Below, in pieces: positions 53,928 through 62,684 of a DNA stretch of 64,000 nucleotides. The stretch spans positions 10,634 to 74,633 of the forward strand of contig CAMYAE010000010.1 in NCBI GenBank assembly GCA_947253655.1. Direction: 5' to 3'. Below the pieces are notes generated by a model. It worked only from the letters and a program-made list of their open reading frames with translations, made no database searches and had not been told where the DNA came from. The DNA is from an uncultured Bacteroidales bacterium. Lineage in GTDB: Bacteria; Bacteroidota; Bacteroidia; Bacteroidales; UBA932. How positions within the stretch are numbered: position 1 is the first letter of the stretch; every line of letters starts with the position of its first letter. A program made the position numbers and the translations under genes.

Positions 53928-55292
53928 ATGAAGAAATCTAGTTTTATAGCGATAATTGCGGCACTTGTAACAATAGTGTTGTCGCAGTCTTGCCTGCCTG
54001 ATACTTATTATGGGGAAGATCCGATGAGAGGCAGTATCGTGAGATTTTATTTTTCTAATGCAGATGGAGAAGTTTCGCTAGGTGATTCTCTAATCTATGT
54101 TACGCTTCCGAGAGGCACAAACCTCAAAACTCTTGTACCTCATATTATCATTTCTAAGGACGCACAATTGGTGGACTTTGTTCCGGACCAGCCAACTGAT
54201 TTCTCATCTCCTGTCAATATCATTGTCAAGGGGACAGACAATTACCCTAGAACATATACAGTCATTGCCGAGCTGGCTGTACCGCGTTCGGGATTCGTTT
54301 CCGTTGAGGAACTGTTCGAAATCAGGCACGAGAGCCTTACTGGCGAAGTCGCAAATTCTTTGCAGTCCATAGCGGTAAGCGGAGACAAACTCGTTTTGCT
54401 TACGAAGAAAAACCTCTTCTATTTTGACGCTCTCACCGGCCGGCAGCTTGGTACTTGGGGTAGTGCAAAGAGTATCAACAGGCTAACATCCGACTCGAAG
54501 GGCAGACTTATCTGCACAAATGCGGCGAACAATGGCGGCAATATGCTCCTTTTGGCTTATGACGACGTAAATGCTTCTCCTGTAACATTGTACAACGCTC
54601 CTAATCCGGCAGAAGGAATGTACGGAAACGGTGCGCAGCTTTCAGCATATGGAGATACCAAGGCAGACGCAGTTGTATTTACTCCAATTTGGAGGAATGC
54701 AAAGACTTCACAGGTGTTCCGCTGGGGCTTCGAAGGCAACGGTACACTTTCCTCAGAGTCTCCAAAACTCATTGAATATCAATACGACAAGTCTCTTGAC
54801 AAGCCTTATGGTAATATCGGTTTCGGTATTCCTCTGGGACCGAAAGTGGCTGACGGTTACATATTGGGTGACCGTACTGAGGCCGGGTATCACAAGAATG
54901 GTGTCAAGTACATTTTCGACAAGGCAGATTTCGGCCAGTATACTTATGGCGGGCCAATCGGTGGAAAAGTGTTTGTGATGAGCGATGCCACATATTTTGC
55001 AATAGGCAGAGCCAAACTCGGACTGGGCGGTGCTTTCAACATTCTGGATATCTCCAACCCGGAGGCTATTGCGATGAGCAAGATTGAAAGAGAAACTGCC
55101 AGAATCAAGTTTGTTGCTTACGAATCAGGACTTTTCAGGATCAACAGTGACTATCGCGAAAATGTCGGAATGGTAGCACAGATAGATGTTAAGCCGCTTC
55201 CTGACGGGAATATGATTTTGTATTTTATGTATTGTAACTCAGGTATCAAGGCATATAAGCTTATAAAGGATCCGGATTATCAAACCAAATAA
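53928..55292 (+). CDS. DUF5018-type lipoprotein, first of three paralogues with a shared C-terminal module
   Basis: A 454-residue lipoprotein (lipobox LSQSC) with an N-terminal DUF5018-like Ig domain (about 25-125; GDSLIYVTLPRGTNLKTLVP, YPRTYTVIAEL). The C-terminal module (about 130-450) is shared with the genes at 55295 and 57184. Its markers are YFDALTG, GNIGFGIPLGPKVADGYILG, YTYGGPIGGKVF, FNILDISNPEAIAM, FVAYES and GNMILYFMY. Repeated beta strands suggest a propeller or similar fold, but I cannot name it with certainty (possibly DUF4623). As a SusE/F-position gene it is likely a surface glycan-binding protein. Confidence 0.72.
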   Translation: MKKSSFIAIIAALVTIVLSQSCLPDTYYGEDPMRGSIVRFYFSNADGEVSLGDSLIYVTLPRGTNLKTLVPHIIISKDAQLVDFVPDQPTDFSSPVNIIVKGTDNYPRTYTVIAELAVPRSGFVSVEELFEIRHESLTGEVANSLQSIAVSGDKLVLLTKKNLFYFDALTGRQLGTWGSAKSINRLTSDSKGRLICTNAANNGGNMLLLAYDDVNASPVTLYNAPNPAEGMYGNGAQLSAYGDTKADAVVFTPIWRNAKTSQVFRWGFEGNGTLSSESPKLIEYQYDKSLDKPYGNIGFGIPLGPKVADGYILGDRTEAGYHKNGVKYIFDKADFGQYTYGGPIGGKVFVMSDATYFAIGRAKLGLGGAFNILDISNPEAIAMSKIERETARIKFVAYESGLFRINSDYRENVGMVAQIDVKPLPDGNMILYFMYCNSGIKAYKLIKDPDYQTK

Positions 55293-55294
55293 TT

Positions 55295-56974
55295 ATGAAA
55301 CACAGCATTATTTCAAGTATTCTTTTAGGCTGCATATTGGCAGTGCCTTTCTTTGGCTGCAAGCCGGAGCCAAAAGTAGAACAGGCAACTAAATATAAGT
55401 TGTCCGTATCTCCTACCGAATATGCTTTCAAAGTAGAAGGTGGAGAGTTCCAGTTAGTTGTTAATGCAAGCAAGACAGTTGCTACATACACTGACGGTGT
55501 TATGACAAATAAGGCAATTGAAAAAGCGCCTTACAAAATTACAGTCCAGGGAACAGGATTCTCCGCAAATGGCGACAAGATTGTTGCAGAACCTAATGCC
55601 GGCTCTGCACGTAACGGAGTTGTGATTGTGGAAGTTGAAGGCTCGGACAAGAGGGCAGAGATTGTCCTGACACAGGAAGGCAAAGTGCTGAGCGCAGGTA
55701 GTATCGACTCGTTTGCTTTCCAGGGCATTGCTGACGCTGTCGTGTCAATGAACGGCAAGCAAATCAATGTCATCGTGCCGTCAAAAACAGATGTTACCAG
55801 ACTTATCCCGGAAATAGGACTTTCTGCCGGAACAGTATTCGAGGAATACACAGCCGGCACCGCACTCGATTTTACTAATCCTGTTGAGATAAAGGTAAAG
55901 GGGGAGAATGGAGAGATTGTAATCTACACAGTCACAGTGACCAAGAAACAGGCTGAAAATCTCGGGTTCTCCAAAGTTGTCGAGAAATTCACGTTGAGCC
56001 AGGAAACTATGCCGAATGCAGCCGACAAGGTTGCCGACGGTCTTGTTTCTGTTGCTATTGTGAACAACAATGAAGTGCTTTCAGTCCTTACAAAGACCGA
56101 TGTCCTGTACTATGATGCCCTTACGGCTGAATATAAGGGGCATAGAGGAGGCACCCAAACTCTTACGAGATGGGCTTCTGATGATATGGGAAATGTCGTT
56201 GCAGGACGTTCAGCTGCTGCGGGGGCCGTTACTCCATATTATAAGATTACAATTCCTGGTAATGAACAGAATTTTGTCGTTTCCGGATTCACAGTCAATC
56301 AGACAAACAATAGTGACGGTACCGTTTCTTCAGGTGGGCAGATTGTAGTTTCAGGTGACATCAATAAGGATGCAGTTCTTTTCTATCCGGTTCAGCGCTT
56401 CGGAAAGAATCCTATGGCTTACAGACTTTCCGTGGTAAACGGCAATAACACTAATCTGATTCCTGAATTGGTGGAGTACATCTATGTCAATCCGTTCAGA
56501 GAGGGACTTAAGCCATTCGGAAATGTAGGAATTGCCTGTCCGGTCGGACCAAAGGTAGCTGACGGCTACATTATGGGTGATAGAAATGAACTTTCATATT
56601 TCAAGGGTACAGACAGGAGAGTCTTCAAATATGAGGATGTCGGTACATTCAATTACGGCGGTCATTTCGCTGCAAAAGTATTCCGGATGAATCAGAAGAC
56701 ATACGTTGCAATTGCAAGATTTATGGTCGGTCAGGGTGCTGTTGTCAGGATTCTGGACATAACCAATCCTGCCGCAATCACAATGACAGAAGAGGAAAGA
56801 ACAGCAGCAGGTATTAAGTTCGTGGCTTATGAGTCTGAGATTTTTGCTCCGCTCTATGGTAACAATGAAGCTCTTCAGGGCGGTCTCGATGTCAAGAAAC
56901 TTGACAATGGAAATGTTATTCTTTACCTGATGTGCAGCAGTTGTGGAGTAAAGGCTTTTGAACTTGTCAAATAA
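55295..56974 (+). CDS. BACON + DUF5018 lipoprotein, second paralogue with the shared C-terminal module
   Basis: A 559-residue lipoprotein (lipobox PFFGC), 2 bp after the previous gene. The N-terminus has a BACON-like Ig domain (about 30-130; YKLSVSPTEYAFKVEGGEFQ, VEVEGSDKRAEIVLTQEG) and then a DUF5018-like domain (about 135-215; TDVTRLIPEIGLSAGTVFEE). The rest is the module shared with the genes at 53928 and 57184 (YYDALTAEYKGH, GNVGIACPVGPKVADGYIMG, FNYGGHFAAKVF, RILDITNPAAITM, FVAYES, GNVILYLM). The likely role is surface glycan binding; no catalytic motif was seen. Confidence 0.72.
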   Translation: MKHSIISSILLGCILAVPFFGCKPEPKVEQATKYKLSVSPTEYAFKVEGGEFQLVVNASKTVATYTDGVMTNKAIEKAPYKITVQGTGFSANGDKIVAEPNAGSARNGVVIVEVEGSDKRAEIVLTQEGKVLSAGSIDSFAFQGIADAVVSMNGKQINVIVPSKTDVTRLIPEIGLSAGTVFEEYTAGTALDFTNPVEIKVKGENGEIVIYTVTVTKKQAENLGFSKVVEKFTLSQETMPNAADKVADGLVSVAIVNNNEVLSVLTKTDVLYYDALTAEYKGHRGGTQTLTRWASDDMGNVVAGRSAAAGAVTPYYKITIPGNEQNFVVSGFTVNQTNNSDGTVSSGGQIVVSGDINKDAVLFYPVQRFGKNPMAYRLSVVNGNNTNLIPELVEYIYVNPFREGLKPFGNVGIACPVGPKVADGYIMGDRNELSYFKGTDRRVFKYEDVGTFNYGGHFAAKVFRMNQKTYVAIARFMVGQGAVVRILDITNPAAITMTEEERTAAGIKFVAYESEIFAPLYGNNEALQGGLDVKKLDNGNVILYLMCSSCGVKAFELVK

Positions 56975-57003
56975 TTATAAATCAAATTAATAAAGCAAGC
57001 ATT

Positions 57004-57165
57004 ATGAAAAAAGAAACTTTATCATGTGGTAAAATGGAGTACAGTTCTCCAGTATGCCATGTAGTTACATTCTCAGAAAACATCATGTATGTTGCGAATA
57101 CCTCGCTAACAGGACCGGCATCCGGATATCAACTCGACCCTCTCGATGATGAAGCTGCGTGGTAA
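57004..57165 (+). CDS. Small 53-residue peptide gene with acidic DDEAAW C-terminus
   Basis: An open frame from ATG 57004 to TAA 57165 in an otherwise unexplained 209-bp gap between two lipoprotein genes. It encodes 53 residues starting MKKETLSCGKMEYSSP and ending LDPLDDEAAW. It has no obvious signal peptide or membrane helix; two Cys are at positions 8 and 18. It lies 29 bp after one lipoprotein and 18 bp before the next, in the same direction, so it fits the operon. Small peptides with a Y-x-x-P start and acidic, Trp-ended tails are, to my recollection, seen near fimbrillin-like or SusC/D genes in Bacteroidales. Function unknown. Confidence 0.6.
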   Translation: MKKETLSCGKMEYSSPVCHVVTFSENIMYVANTSLTGPASGYQLDPLDDEAAW

Positions 57166-57183
57166 TTATTAACCTGAAAATTT

Positions 57184-59154
57184 ATGGATATGAAATACAA
57201 TTTTTCAATTTTAGCACTAGCCGCTGCAATTCTTGGCTTGACATTCTCAAGCTGCAGCCATGAAAGATACAATGAAGAAACACCTGCTGAGGGCCGAACA
57301 ATAGCTCTTAAGGTGGTAACTCCTGACACAAAGGTAGCTCTGAAAAGAGATGAAGCCTTTCTGATGACTGACTTCCAGTGGGAGGCAAACGATGTCGTTG
57401 ACCTTGTGTTCCACACATCAACTCAAAACATTGCCGCACAGCACACTGTGACTGCAGCAGAACTTTCTTCCGACTTCAAGAGCGCAAGATTTGCAATAAC
57501 AGTACCGGCAGAAATTACCGGAGCATTTACACTGTACGGAGTATATGGAGGCACACTTTCAGGAACGACAGTAACTTTGGCACAAAGTTCTTCTGATGCT
57601 TCTCTTAATGGAGACCCTAAGAGCAATTTAGTGATGTCATTCAAGGCTGATCTTGACGCTTCTGCACTTCCTGCCGAGACGCCGGTAGCATTTAATTGCC
57701 TTGGTTCGCTCTTCAATGTGAATCTTGTAAATACTGGTTCTGCGGCTCTGGATGCAATCAAGGAAATCAAGCTTAAATCAGCTGACGCTACATGGCCAAA
57801 GACCCAGATTTACGGGAACGGAACAACATACGACCTTGTTACCGGGACATACACTGACGCAGCTACTACACTTACAGAGCTGACATTCCCTGCAACTTCT
57901 GCAAATCTTGCATCTGGTGCAACAATGTCTCTCTACGGCTGGTATGCTCCAAAGGCTGGTGCTGCATTCCCTGCCCTCTCTGTTGAGCTCGTCAAGACGG
58001 ACGGTACAACAGTGGCAACCGCAGACACAAAGGCCCCTTCTATCACTTTAACTTCGGGGAAGACTTACAAATTCAATATGAAGTGGGACGAAAGCAGCCT
58101 CCTCTTCGATGTCAATGACCCTTCAAGACTTGGATTCTCTAAGATCGTTCAGAGATTTGAAATCCCTCAGACTTCAATGGCTGCTGATCAGACCGGCAGC
58201 GCTCTCAGGTCAATGGCATATCATAAAGATGTTATTTCATTGCTTGTAGCAGGAACGATTAAGGATGTATTATATTATGATGCACTTTCTGGTGCTTATG
58301 TTGGAAACAATGGAAAGAATAACACACTAACTCGCTGGGCTTCGGATGATGCCGGACAGGTCATTGCCGGAATTTCAACAAAAGCAGGAGTACAAACCAC
58401 CTTCTATCAGATAGCGATACCTGGCTATACTCCGGCTACCCAATTTATTCCTTCCGGGCTATTTCCCAAGCAAACAAATACTTCTGATGGAGATATTTTC
58501 AATGGTGCCCAGATTTCGGCTACTGGTGATATCAAGAATGGCGATGCCGTTATTTTCTACCCTGTATATAGAAATGCTAAGACCCCAGTAGTATTCAGGG
58601 CGGAAATTCTTAACAAAGCGCTTAAATCTTTCACGAAAATTGATTATGGTAATCCTACAAACTCATATCACCCTACTTATGGTCCTTTCGGAAATGTAGG
58701 TTTCGCATTCCCTCTTGGTAATCACGTGGAGGATGGATATATCTTTGGAGACAGGAATGAGATTTCATATTTCAAGGGGACAGATAAGAAGATTTTCCAG
58801 TACGAGGATCTTGGAGCATTTACATATGGCGGGTTTGCCGGTGGAAAATGCTTTGATATGAATGGAAAGAAGTATGCTGTAATTTATAGAATAGTTAAGA
58901 ACGGTACTGCAAAGGGAGGTTATTTCAGAATTTTGGATATTACAGATCCAAATGCAATTACAATGACATCTGCTGAAAGAGAGGCTGCCGGTATCAACTT
59001 CGTGGTTTACGAATCACCTGTATTCCCTCAACCATTAGGTCAGGATGATATGCTATATGGAGGTATTGATGTCAAGTATCTCTCCAACGGCAATGTTATT
59101 CTATACTTTATGGTCGGTGGCGCTGGTGTAAGGGCATACGACATCGTAAAATAG
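57184..59154 (+). CDS. Lipoprotein with fimbrillin-like N-terminus, third paralogue with the shared C-terminal module
   Basis: A 656-residue lipoprotein (lipobox FSSC; an alternative ATG at 57190 loses two residues). Residues about 30-300 look like a fimbrillin-type beta domain (KVVTPDTKVALKRDEAFLMT, FQWEANDVVDLVF, ITGAFTLYGVYGG, LTSGKTYKFNMKWDE). Residues about 310-656 are the module shared with the two upstream genes (DVLYYDALSGAYVGN, GNVGFAFPLGNHVEDGYIFG, FTYGGFAGGKCF, RILDITDPNAITM, FVVYES, GNVILYFM). It may present the module further from the surface. The fimbrillin assignment is tentative. Confidence 0.68.
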   Translation: MDMKYNFSILALAAAILGLTFSSCSHERYNEETPAEGRTIALKVVTPDTKVALKRDEAFLMTDFQWEANDVVDLVFHTSTQNIAAQHTVTAAELSSDFKSARFAITVPAEITGAFTLYGVYGGTLSGTTVTLAQSSSDASLNGDPKSNLVMSFKADLDASALPAETPVAFNCLGSLFNVNLVNTGSAALDAIKEIKLKSADATWPKTQIYGNGTTYDLVTGTYTDAATTLTELTFPATSANLASGATMSLYGWYAPKAGAAFPALSVELVKTDGTTVATADTKAPSITLTSGKTYKFNMKWDESSLLFDVNDPSRLGFSKIVQRFEIPQTSMAADQTGSALRSMAYHKDVISLLVAGTIKDVLYYDALSGAYVGNNGKNNTLTRWASDDAGQVIAGISTKAGVQTTFYQIAIPGYTPATQFIPSGLFPKQTNTSDGDIFNGAQISATGDIKNGDAVIFYPVYRNAKTPVVFRAEILNKALKSFTKIDYGNPTNSYHPTYGPFGNVGFAFPLGNHVEDGYIFGDRNEISYFKGTDKKIFQYEDLGAFTYGGFAGGKCFDMNGKKYAVIYRIVKNGTAKGGYFRILDITDPNAITMTSAEREAAGINFVVYESPVFPQPLGQDDMLYGGIDVKYLSNGNVILYFMVGGAGVRAYDIVK

Positions 59155-59158
59155 AGTT

Positions 59159-60328
59159 ATGAACAAATTATATTATTCAATAACAATTCTGCTGTCTCTA
59201 CTTCTGGCTACTACGGCGTGCAGCAAGACCGAGAAGAATCTTGGGCACTCGTACATCAAGCCGGAAGAAGAGAGTAGAGAATTTACCCTGCTTACAGCAA
59301 AGGCGGCTGATGTCCCTATTATCTACGACGGTAGCGAGTCGAGGCAAGTGTGGACCGTTACGCAGAGTGCTCCGTATGTCAGTTATGTGGATCCGGAGAC
59401 AAAGAAGGAGGATTGGCTGTTTGACGGTTTCCTGATTATGGAGGTAAAAGATGGAAAAGGTCACGTTTTTGCCGACTCAAGCGAGCCTGGCGTGACCCCT
59501 GCCACCAAGACCGAATGGGAGTGGCTGCTCAATGTCCATTTTACGAAAGGACGTGGAATGGACGCACTCAACACACAGATTGGTGAAGTTGCCAAAAGGA
59601 TTGGCCAGCCTGTCCGTAAAAGGAAGATTATCTATGCACTGCCTGACCCTGTCTGGAAACAGACAGACTGGGGAATTCTAAATGGCAAGGTAATGGACTT
59701 CAACGAAATAGCTGACCGAATTGCTGCCGAGTCCTGGTTCATTGATCAGTTCCTCGCAAAATGGAAGGCTACCAATTTCGAGAATCTAGAACTTGCGGGC
59801 TTCTACTGGATTCGTGAGGCTATCTGGAACAACTTGGCTTATACTCAGGTAGCCGAGAATGTGGCAAAATTCATTCATTCCAAACCTGAGGGATATCATT
59901 TCTATTGGATTCCGTATTCAACGGCCGGTGGTCGTGACCAGTGGAGGACCTATGGTTTCGATGTCGCCTGGTTGCAGCCAAATATCGCTTTTGAGAAGGA
60001 TAACCCTAAGGTGCCTACAATCCAGACATCTTTCGAATTCGCCAAGAAGAACGGAATGGGAATGGAATTCGAATCCAATATAAGAGCCCTGAAAGGCTAT
60101 CAGTGGTATGAGCCTTGGGCAAGAGACAGAGCATACGTCTACATCAATTTCTACCGCGATAATGGAATCTGGGAGAATTATCCTATGACCTATTATTTCA
60201 GCCAGTGGGATTGGGGCTACGCTGTAACCTCAACCAATGCCGATGATATTGCTCTTGCCAGGGATTTAGGAAGAATTATCGTTGATCGGCAAAAGAGGGC
60301 GGATGCTCTCTACCAATCATCTAAATAG
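59159..60328 (+). CDS. DUF4855-like lipoprotein, putative TIM-barrel glycoside hydrolase
   Basis: A 389-residue lipoprotein (lipobox ATTAC) resembling DUF4855 proteins. Family-like stretches are LELAGFYWIREAIW, YHFYWIPYSTAGGRDQWRTY, FDVAWLQPNIAF and GMGMEFESNIRALKG. The alternating strands, aromatics and conserved acids (Glu in YWIRE, Glu in MEFES) are suggestive of a (beta/alpha)8 glycosidase, but no enzyme activity is established to my knowledge. It starts 4 bp after the third paralogue and ends before a strong hairpin that separates it from the GH36-like gene. Activity on host-type glycans is inferred from context only. Confidence 0.68.
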   Translation: MNKLYYSITILLSLLLATTACSKTEKNLGHSYIKPEEESREFTLLTAKAADVPIIYDGSESRQVWTVTQSAPYVSYVDPETKKEDWLFDGFLIMEVKDGKGHVFADSSEPGVTPATKTEWEWLLNVHFTKGRGMDALNTQIGEVAKRIGQPVRKRKIIYALPDPVWKQTDWGILNGKVMDFNEIADRIAAESWFIDQFLAKWKATNFENLELAGFYWIREAIWNNLAYTQVAENVAKFIHSKPEGYHFYWIPYSTAGGRDQWRTYGFDVAWLQPNIAFEKDNPKVPTIQTSFEFAKKNGMGMEFESNIRALKGYQWYEPWARDRAYVYINFYRDNGIWENYPMTYYFSQWDWGYAVTSTNADDIALARDLGRIIVDRQKRADALYQSSK

Positions 60329-60348
60329 ATCATTTTATAGTTTACGTT

Positions 60349-60387
60349 GGCGTACTTTCAAGCGGTGATTACGTTTGGAAGTGCGCC
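60349..60387 (+). terminator. Strong hairpin between the DUF4855 and GH36-like genes
   Basis: GGCGTACTTTCAAGCG (60349-60364) pairs with CGTTTGGAAGTGCGCC (60372-60387) over 16 bp with three G-U pairs, followed by T4. It lies 20 bp after the DUF4855 stop and 52 bp before the next start. It may act as a partial terminator or mRNA-stability element inside the operon. Confidence 0.6.
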
Positions 60388-60438
60388 TTTTAATCAGTGA
60401 TATAAAGGGCGACTACTAAAATGTGCCCCATAACAAAT

Positions 60439-62520
60439 ATGAACAGAATACTTATCTCAATTACTTTATTCTTCTTGCCGTTGCTTGTCTCGGCGAAGCC
60501 TGACGGCAGGACTGACTGCAGCATTTCGCTTGACGGTAACAACCTTATAATTGAAAATTCAAGAATAAGGCGTACATATGCCTGGAATGACGGTAATGTC
60601 GCCACCTTGGAAATTGCCAATAAACGGACGGGAAAGGTCTGGAGAATGGACCCTGTGCGTCCTGACCTGATGATGCCTGGTGTGGCAACCGCCACGGAGG
60701 GTACTCAATACCGCATTTACGATGAAGAGAAAAAAGACGTACTGCCTTTCCATAAATGTATAGAGATTTCATATAGGCTAGGCTCGCTGGAAGTTCGCCG
60801 GATCCTCAGAATATATCCTGAGAGTCCGGCAGTTGTGGCAGACTACTATTTCAGGGGAACGTCTTCTGCCAAATGGAACTGGCCGGATGACTTCAATTAT
60901 AAGACGAAAGAGAATATCAGGGAGCGGGCAAAAGTGGGGGATATCGTTTCTGTCGAGAACTTGGATATGCCCGGGAGACAATGGATGACGGAAAGCGTTG
61001 CTCTGACAGACAAGACCGATGCGAATAATAATATGGTCATCAGACGTAATGACCTGGCATACATCACCAACTTTTATGAGGGAAATGTGATGATTGCACG
61101 TAGCCTTGAGGCCGAACAGGGATTATTCTTCATAAAGGAGGCCCCTGCTGCTTTTGCACAGTTGAACTATCCTGGCGCTGACTATGCGGTCAATTTCGGG
61201 CAGATTTCAATGCTTGGTACAGGTCTTTCGGACGCTCTAATAACTCCTGACAAATGGACAAGAGGCTACAGCTCGATTGTCGGAGTTTTCGGCGAGGGAG
61301 AGTACGAATGCTACAAGTCAATTTTGGAGTATCAGCGTTCTTGCAGGGCGTATGTTCCTGAAAGGGACGATATGATTATGTCAAATACCTGGGGCGACGG
61401 CAATAGGGATAGCAAAATCAGCGAAGCCTTCATTCTCAAAGAACTAGAAGCGGCTTCTGTATATGGAATAAGGCATTATCAGATTGATGACGGCTGGCAA
61501 CAGGGACTTTCGCTTGGCTCGGCAATGAAAACCGGCAATAAAAAATGGGACAGCTGGACCCAGGATGACTGGGAGCCTAATAAGGAGCGTTTTCCAAATG
61601 GCTGGAGCAAAATTATCAAATCTGCCAAGAGCAAGAACATTGAACTGGGACTATGGTTCAATCCTTCGAAGGTCAATGATTTCGCAGGTTGGGAGAAGGA
61701 TGCGGATATCGTGATAAATATCTACCGCAAATATGGCATCCGCTATTTCAAAATTGACGGAATGCAGATTGTTAGCAAGAAAGCAGAGGAAAACTATATC
61801 AGTTTCCTTGAAAAAATCAAGTCAGAGACTGCCGGAAAAGTGATTTTTAATCTGGACGTAACTTTCGGGAAGCGTCTGGGATTTCTCTATCACGCCGATT
61901 ATGGCTCAATCTTCGTTGAGAACAGGTATTCACATCGTGCCGCAAAGCATCTGATGCCGAATTACTATCCTTTCCATACACTTAGAAATCTGTGGAATCT
62001 TTCCCGCTTTGTTCCGGCTCAGAATCTTCTGATTGAGATGGCCAATAAGTGGAATAGCACTGACAAATATGGAGATGACAAATTTGCTCCAATCAATTAT
62101 GATATTAAATACCTTTTTGCTATCACAATGATTGCCCAGCCACTATTTTGGCTCGAGCCGAGCAGCCTGCCGCAGGAGGCCTTGTCTCTTGCACCGGTCG
62201 TAAAGAAATACGGTCAGCACCAGTCTGCAATCCACAAAGGAATCATTCTGCCTATTGGAGAAGAGCCTTCTGGCTCATCATGGACGGGTTTTCAGAGTGT
62301 TAATGGTAATAAGGGGTATATCCTTGTGCTGAGGGAGTATAGCAAATTTTCAAAAAATCTTGTAAAGACAGCATTCCCTGCAAACAGAACAGTCAGACTA
62401 GAACCGGTGCTTGGCGAAGCTTCACGCATGACGGTAAAAACCACGGAAAAGAGTGAAATCGAGTTCTCGCTCCCAAGTGTCAATTCCTTTGCACTTTACT
62501 CTTATACAATATCTGAATAA
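60439..62520 (+). CDS. GH36-like (clan GH-D) alpha-galactosidase-type glycoside hydrolase
   Basis: A 693-residue secreted enzyme; the ATG at 60439 gives a clean signal peptide (MNRILISITLFFLPLLVSA), while an in-frame ATG at 60421 adds six residues. The N-terminal beta-supersandwich (about 25-290) is followed by a TIM barrel. Barrel motifs are RHYQIDDGWQQG, ERFPNGW, LGLWFNPSKV and YFKIDGMQ, in which Asp440 is the expected nucleophile. Clan GH-D enzymes hydrolyse alpha-galactosides or alpha-N-acetylgalactosaminides with retention. With GH20 in the locus, alpha-Gal or alpha-GalNAc caps of host glycans are a plausible target, by inference. The gene is followed by a perfect-stem terminator. Confidence 0.78.
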   Translation: MNRILISITLFFLPLLVSAKPDGRTDCSISLDGNNLIIENSRIRRTYAWNDGNVATLEIANKRTGKVWRMDPVRPDLMMPGVATATEGTQYRIYDEEKKDVLPFHKCIEISYRLGSLEVRRILRIYPESPAVVADYYFRGTSSAKWNWPDDFNYKTKENIRERAKVGDIVSVENLDMPGRQWMTESVALTDKTDANNNMVIRRNDLAYITNFYEGNVMIARSLEAEQGLFFIKEAPAAFAQLNYPGADYAVNFGQISMLGTGLSDALITPDKWTRGYSSIVGVFGEGEYECYKSILEYQRSCRAYVPERDDMIMSNTWGDGNRDSKISEAFILKELEAASVYGIRHYQIDDGWQQGLSLGSAMKTGNKKWDSWTQDDWEPNKERFPNGWSKIIKSAKSKNIELGLWFNPSKVNDFAGWEKDADIVINIYRKYGIRYFKIDGMQIVSKKAEENYISFLEKIKSETAGKVIFNLDVTFGKRLGFLYHADYGSIFVENRYSHRAAKHLMPNYYPFHTLRNLWNLSRFVPAQNLLIEMANKWNSTDKYGDDKFAPINYDIKYLFAITMIAQPLFWLEPSSLPQEALSLAPVVKKYGQHQSAIHKGIILPIGEEPSGSSWTGFQSVNGNKGYILVLREYSKFSKNLVKTAFPANRTVRLEPVLGEASRMTVKTTEKSEIEFSLPSVNSFALYSYTISE

Positions 62521-62543
62521 CAAGAAGAAAATATATAATTAAT

Positions 62544-62577
62544 CTACCAACCTAATCGATTATGATTAGGTTGGTAG
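62544..62577 (+). terminator. Rho-independent terminator of the ECF-controlled PUL
   Basis: Perfect 14-bp inverted repeat (CTACCAACCTAATC / GATTAGGTTGGTAG) with a 6-nt loop, 23 bp after the GH36-like stop, followed by a T6 run at 62581-62586. It marks the end of the PUL transcript. Confidence 0.85.
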
Positions 62578-62684
62578 TAATTTTTTCGTATGACCAGAGA
62601 GAGGTCTTGGAAATATCCGCTTTATACAAAATGTTGTGTCGTTTTCCCTTAGAGGCTTATACTAGTTGCGATTTGGATTTGGAT

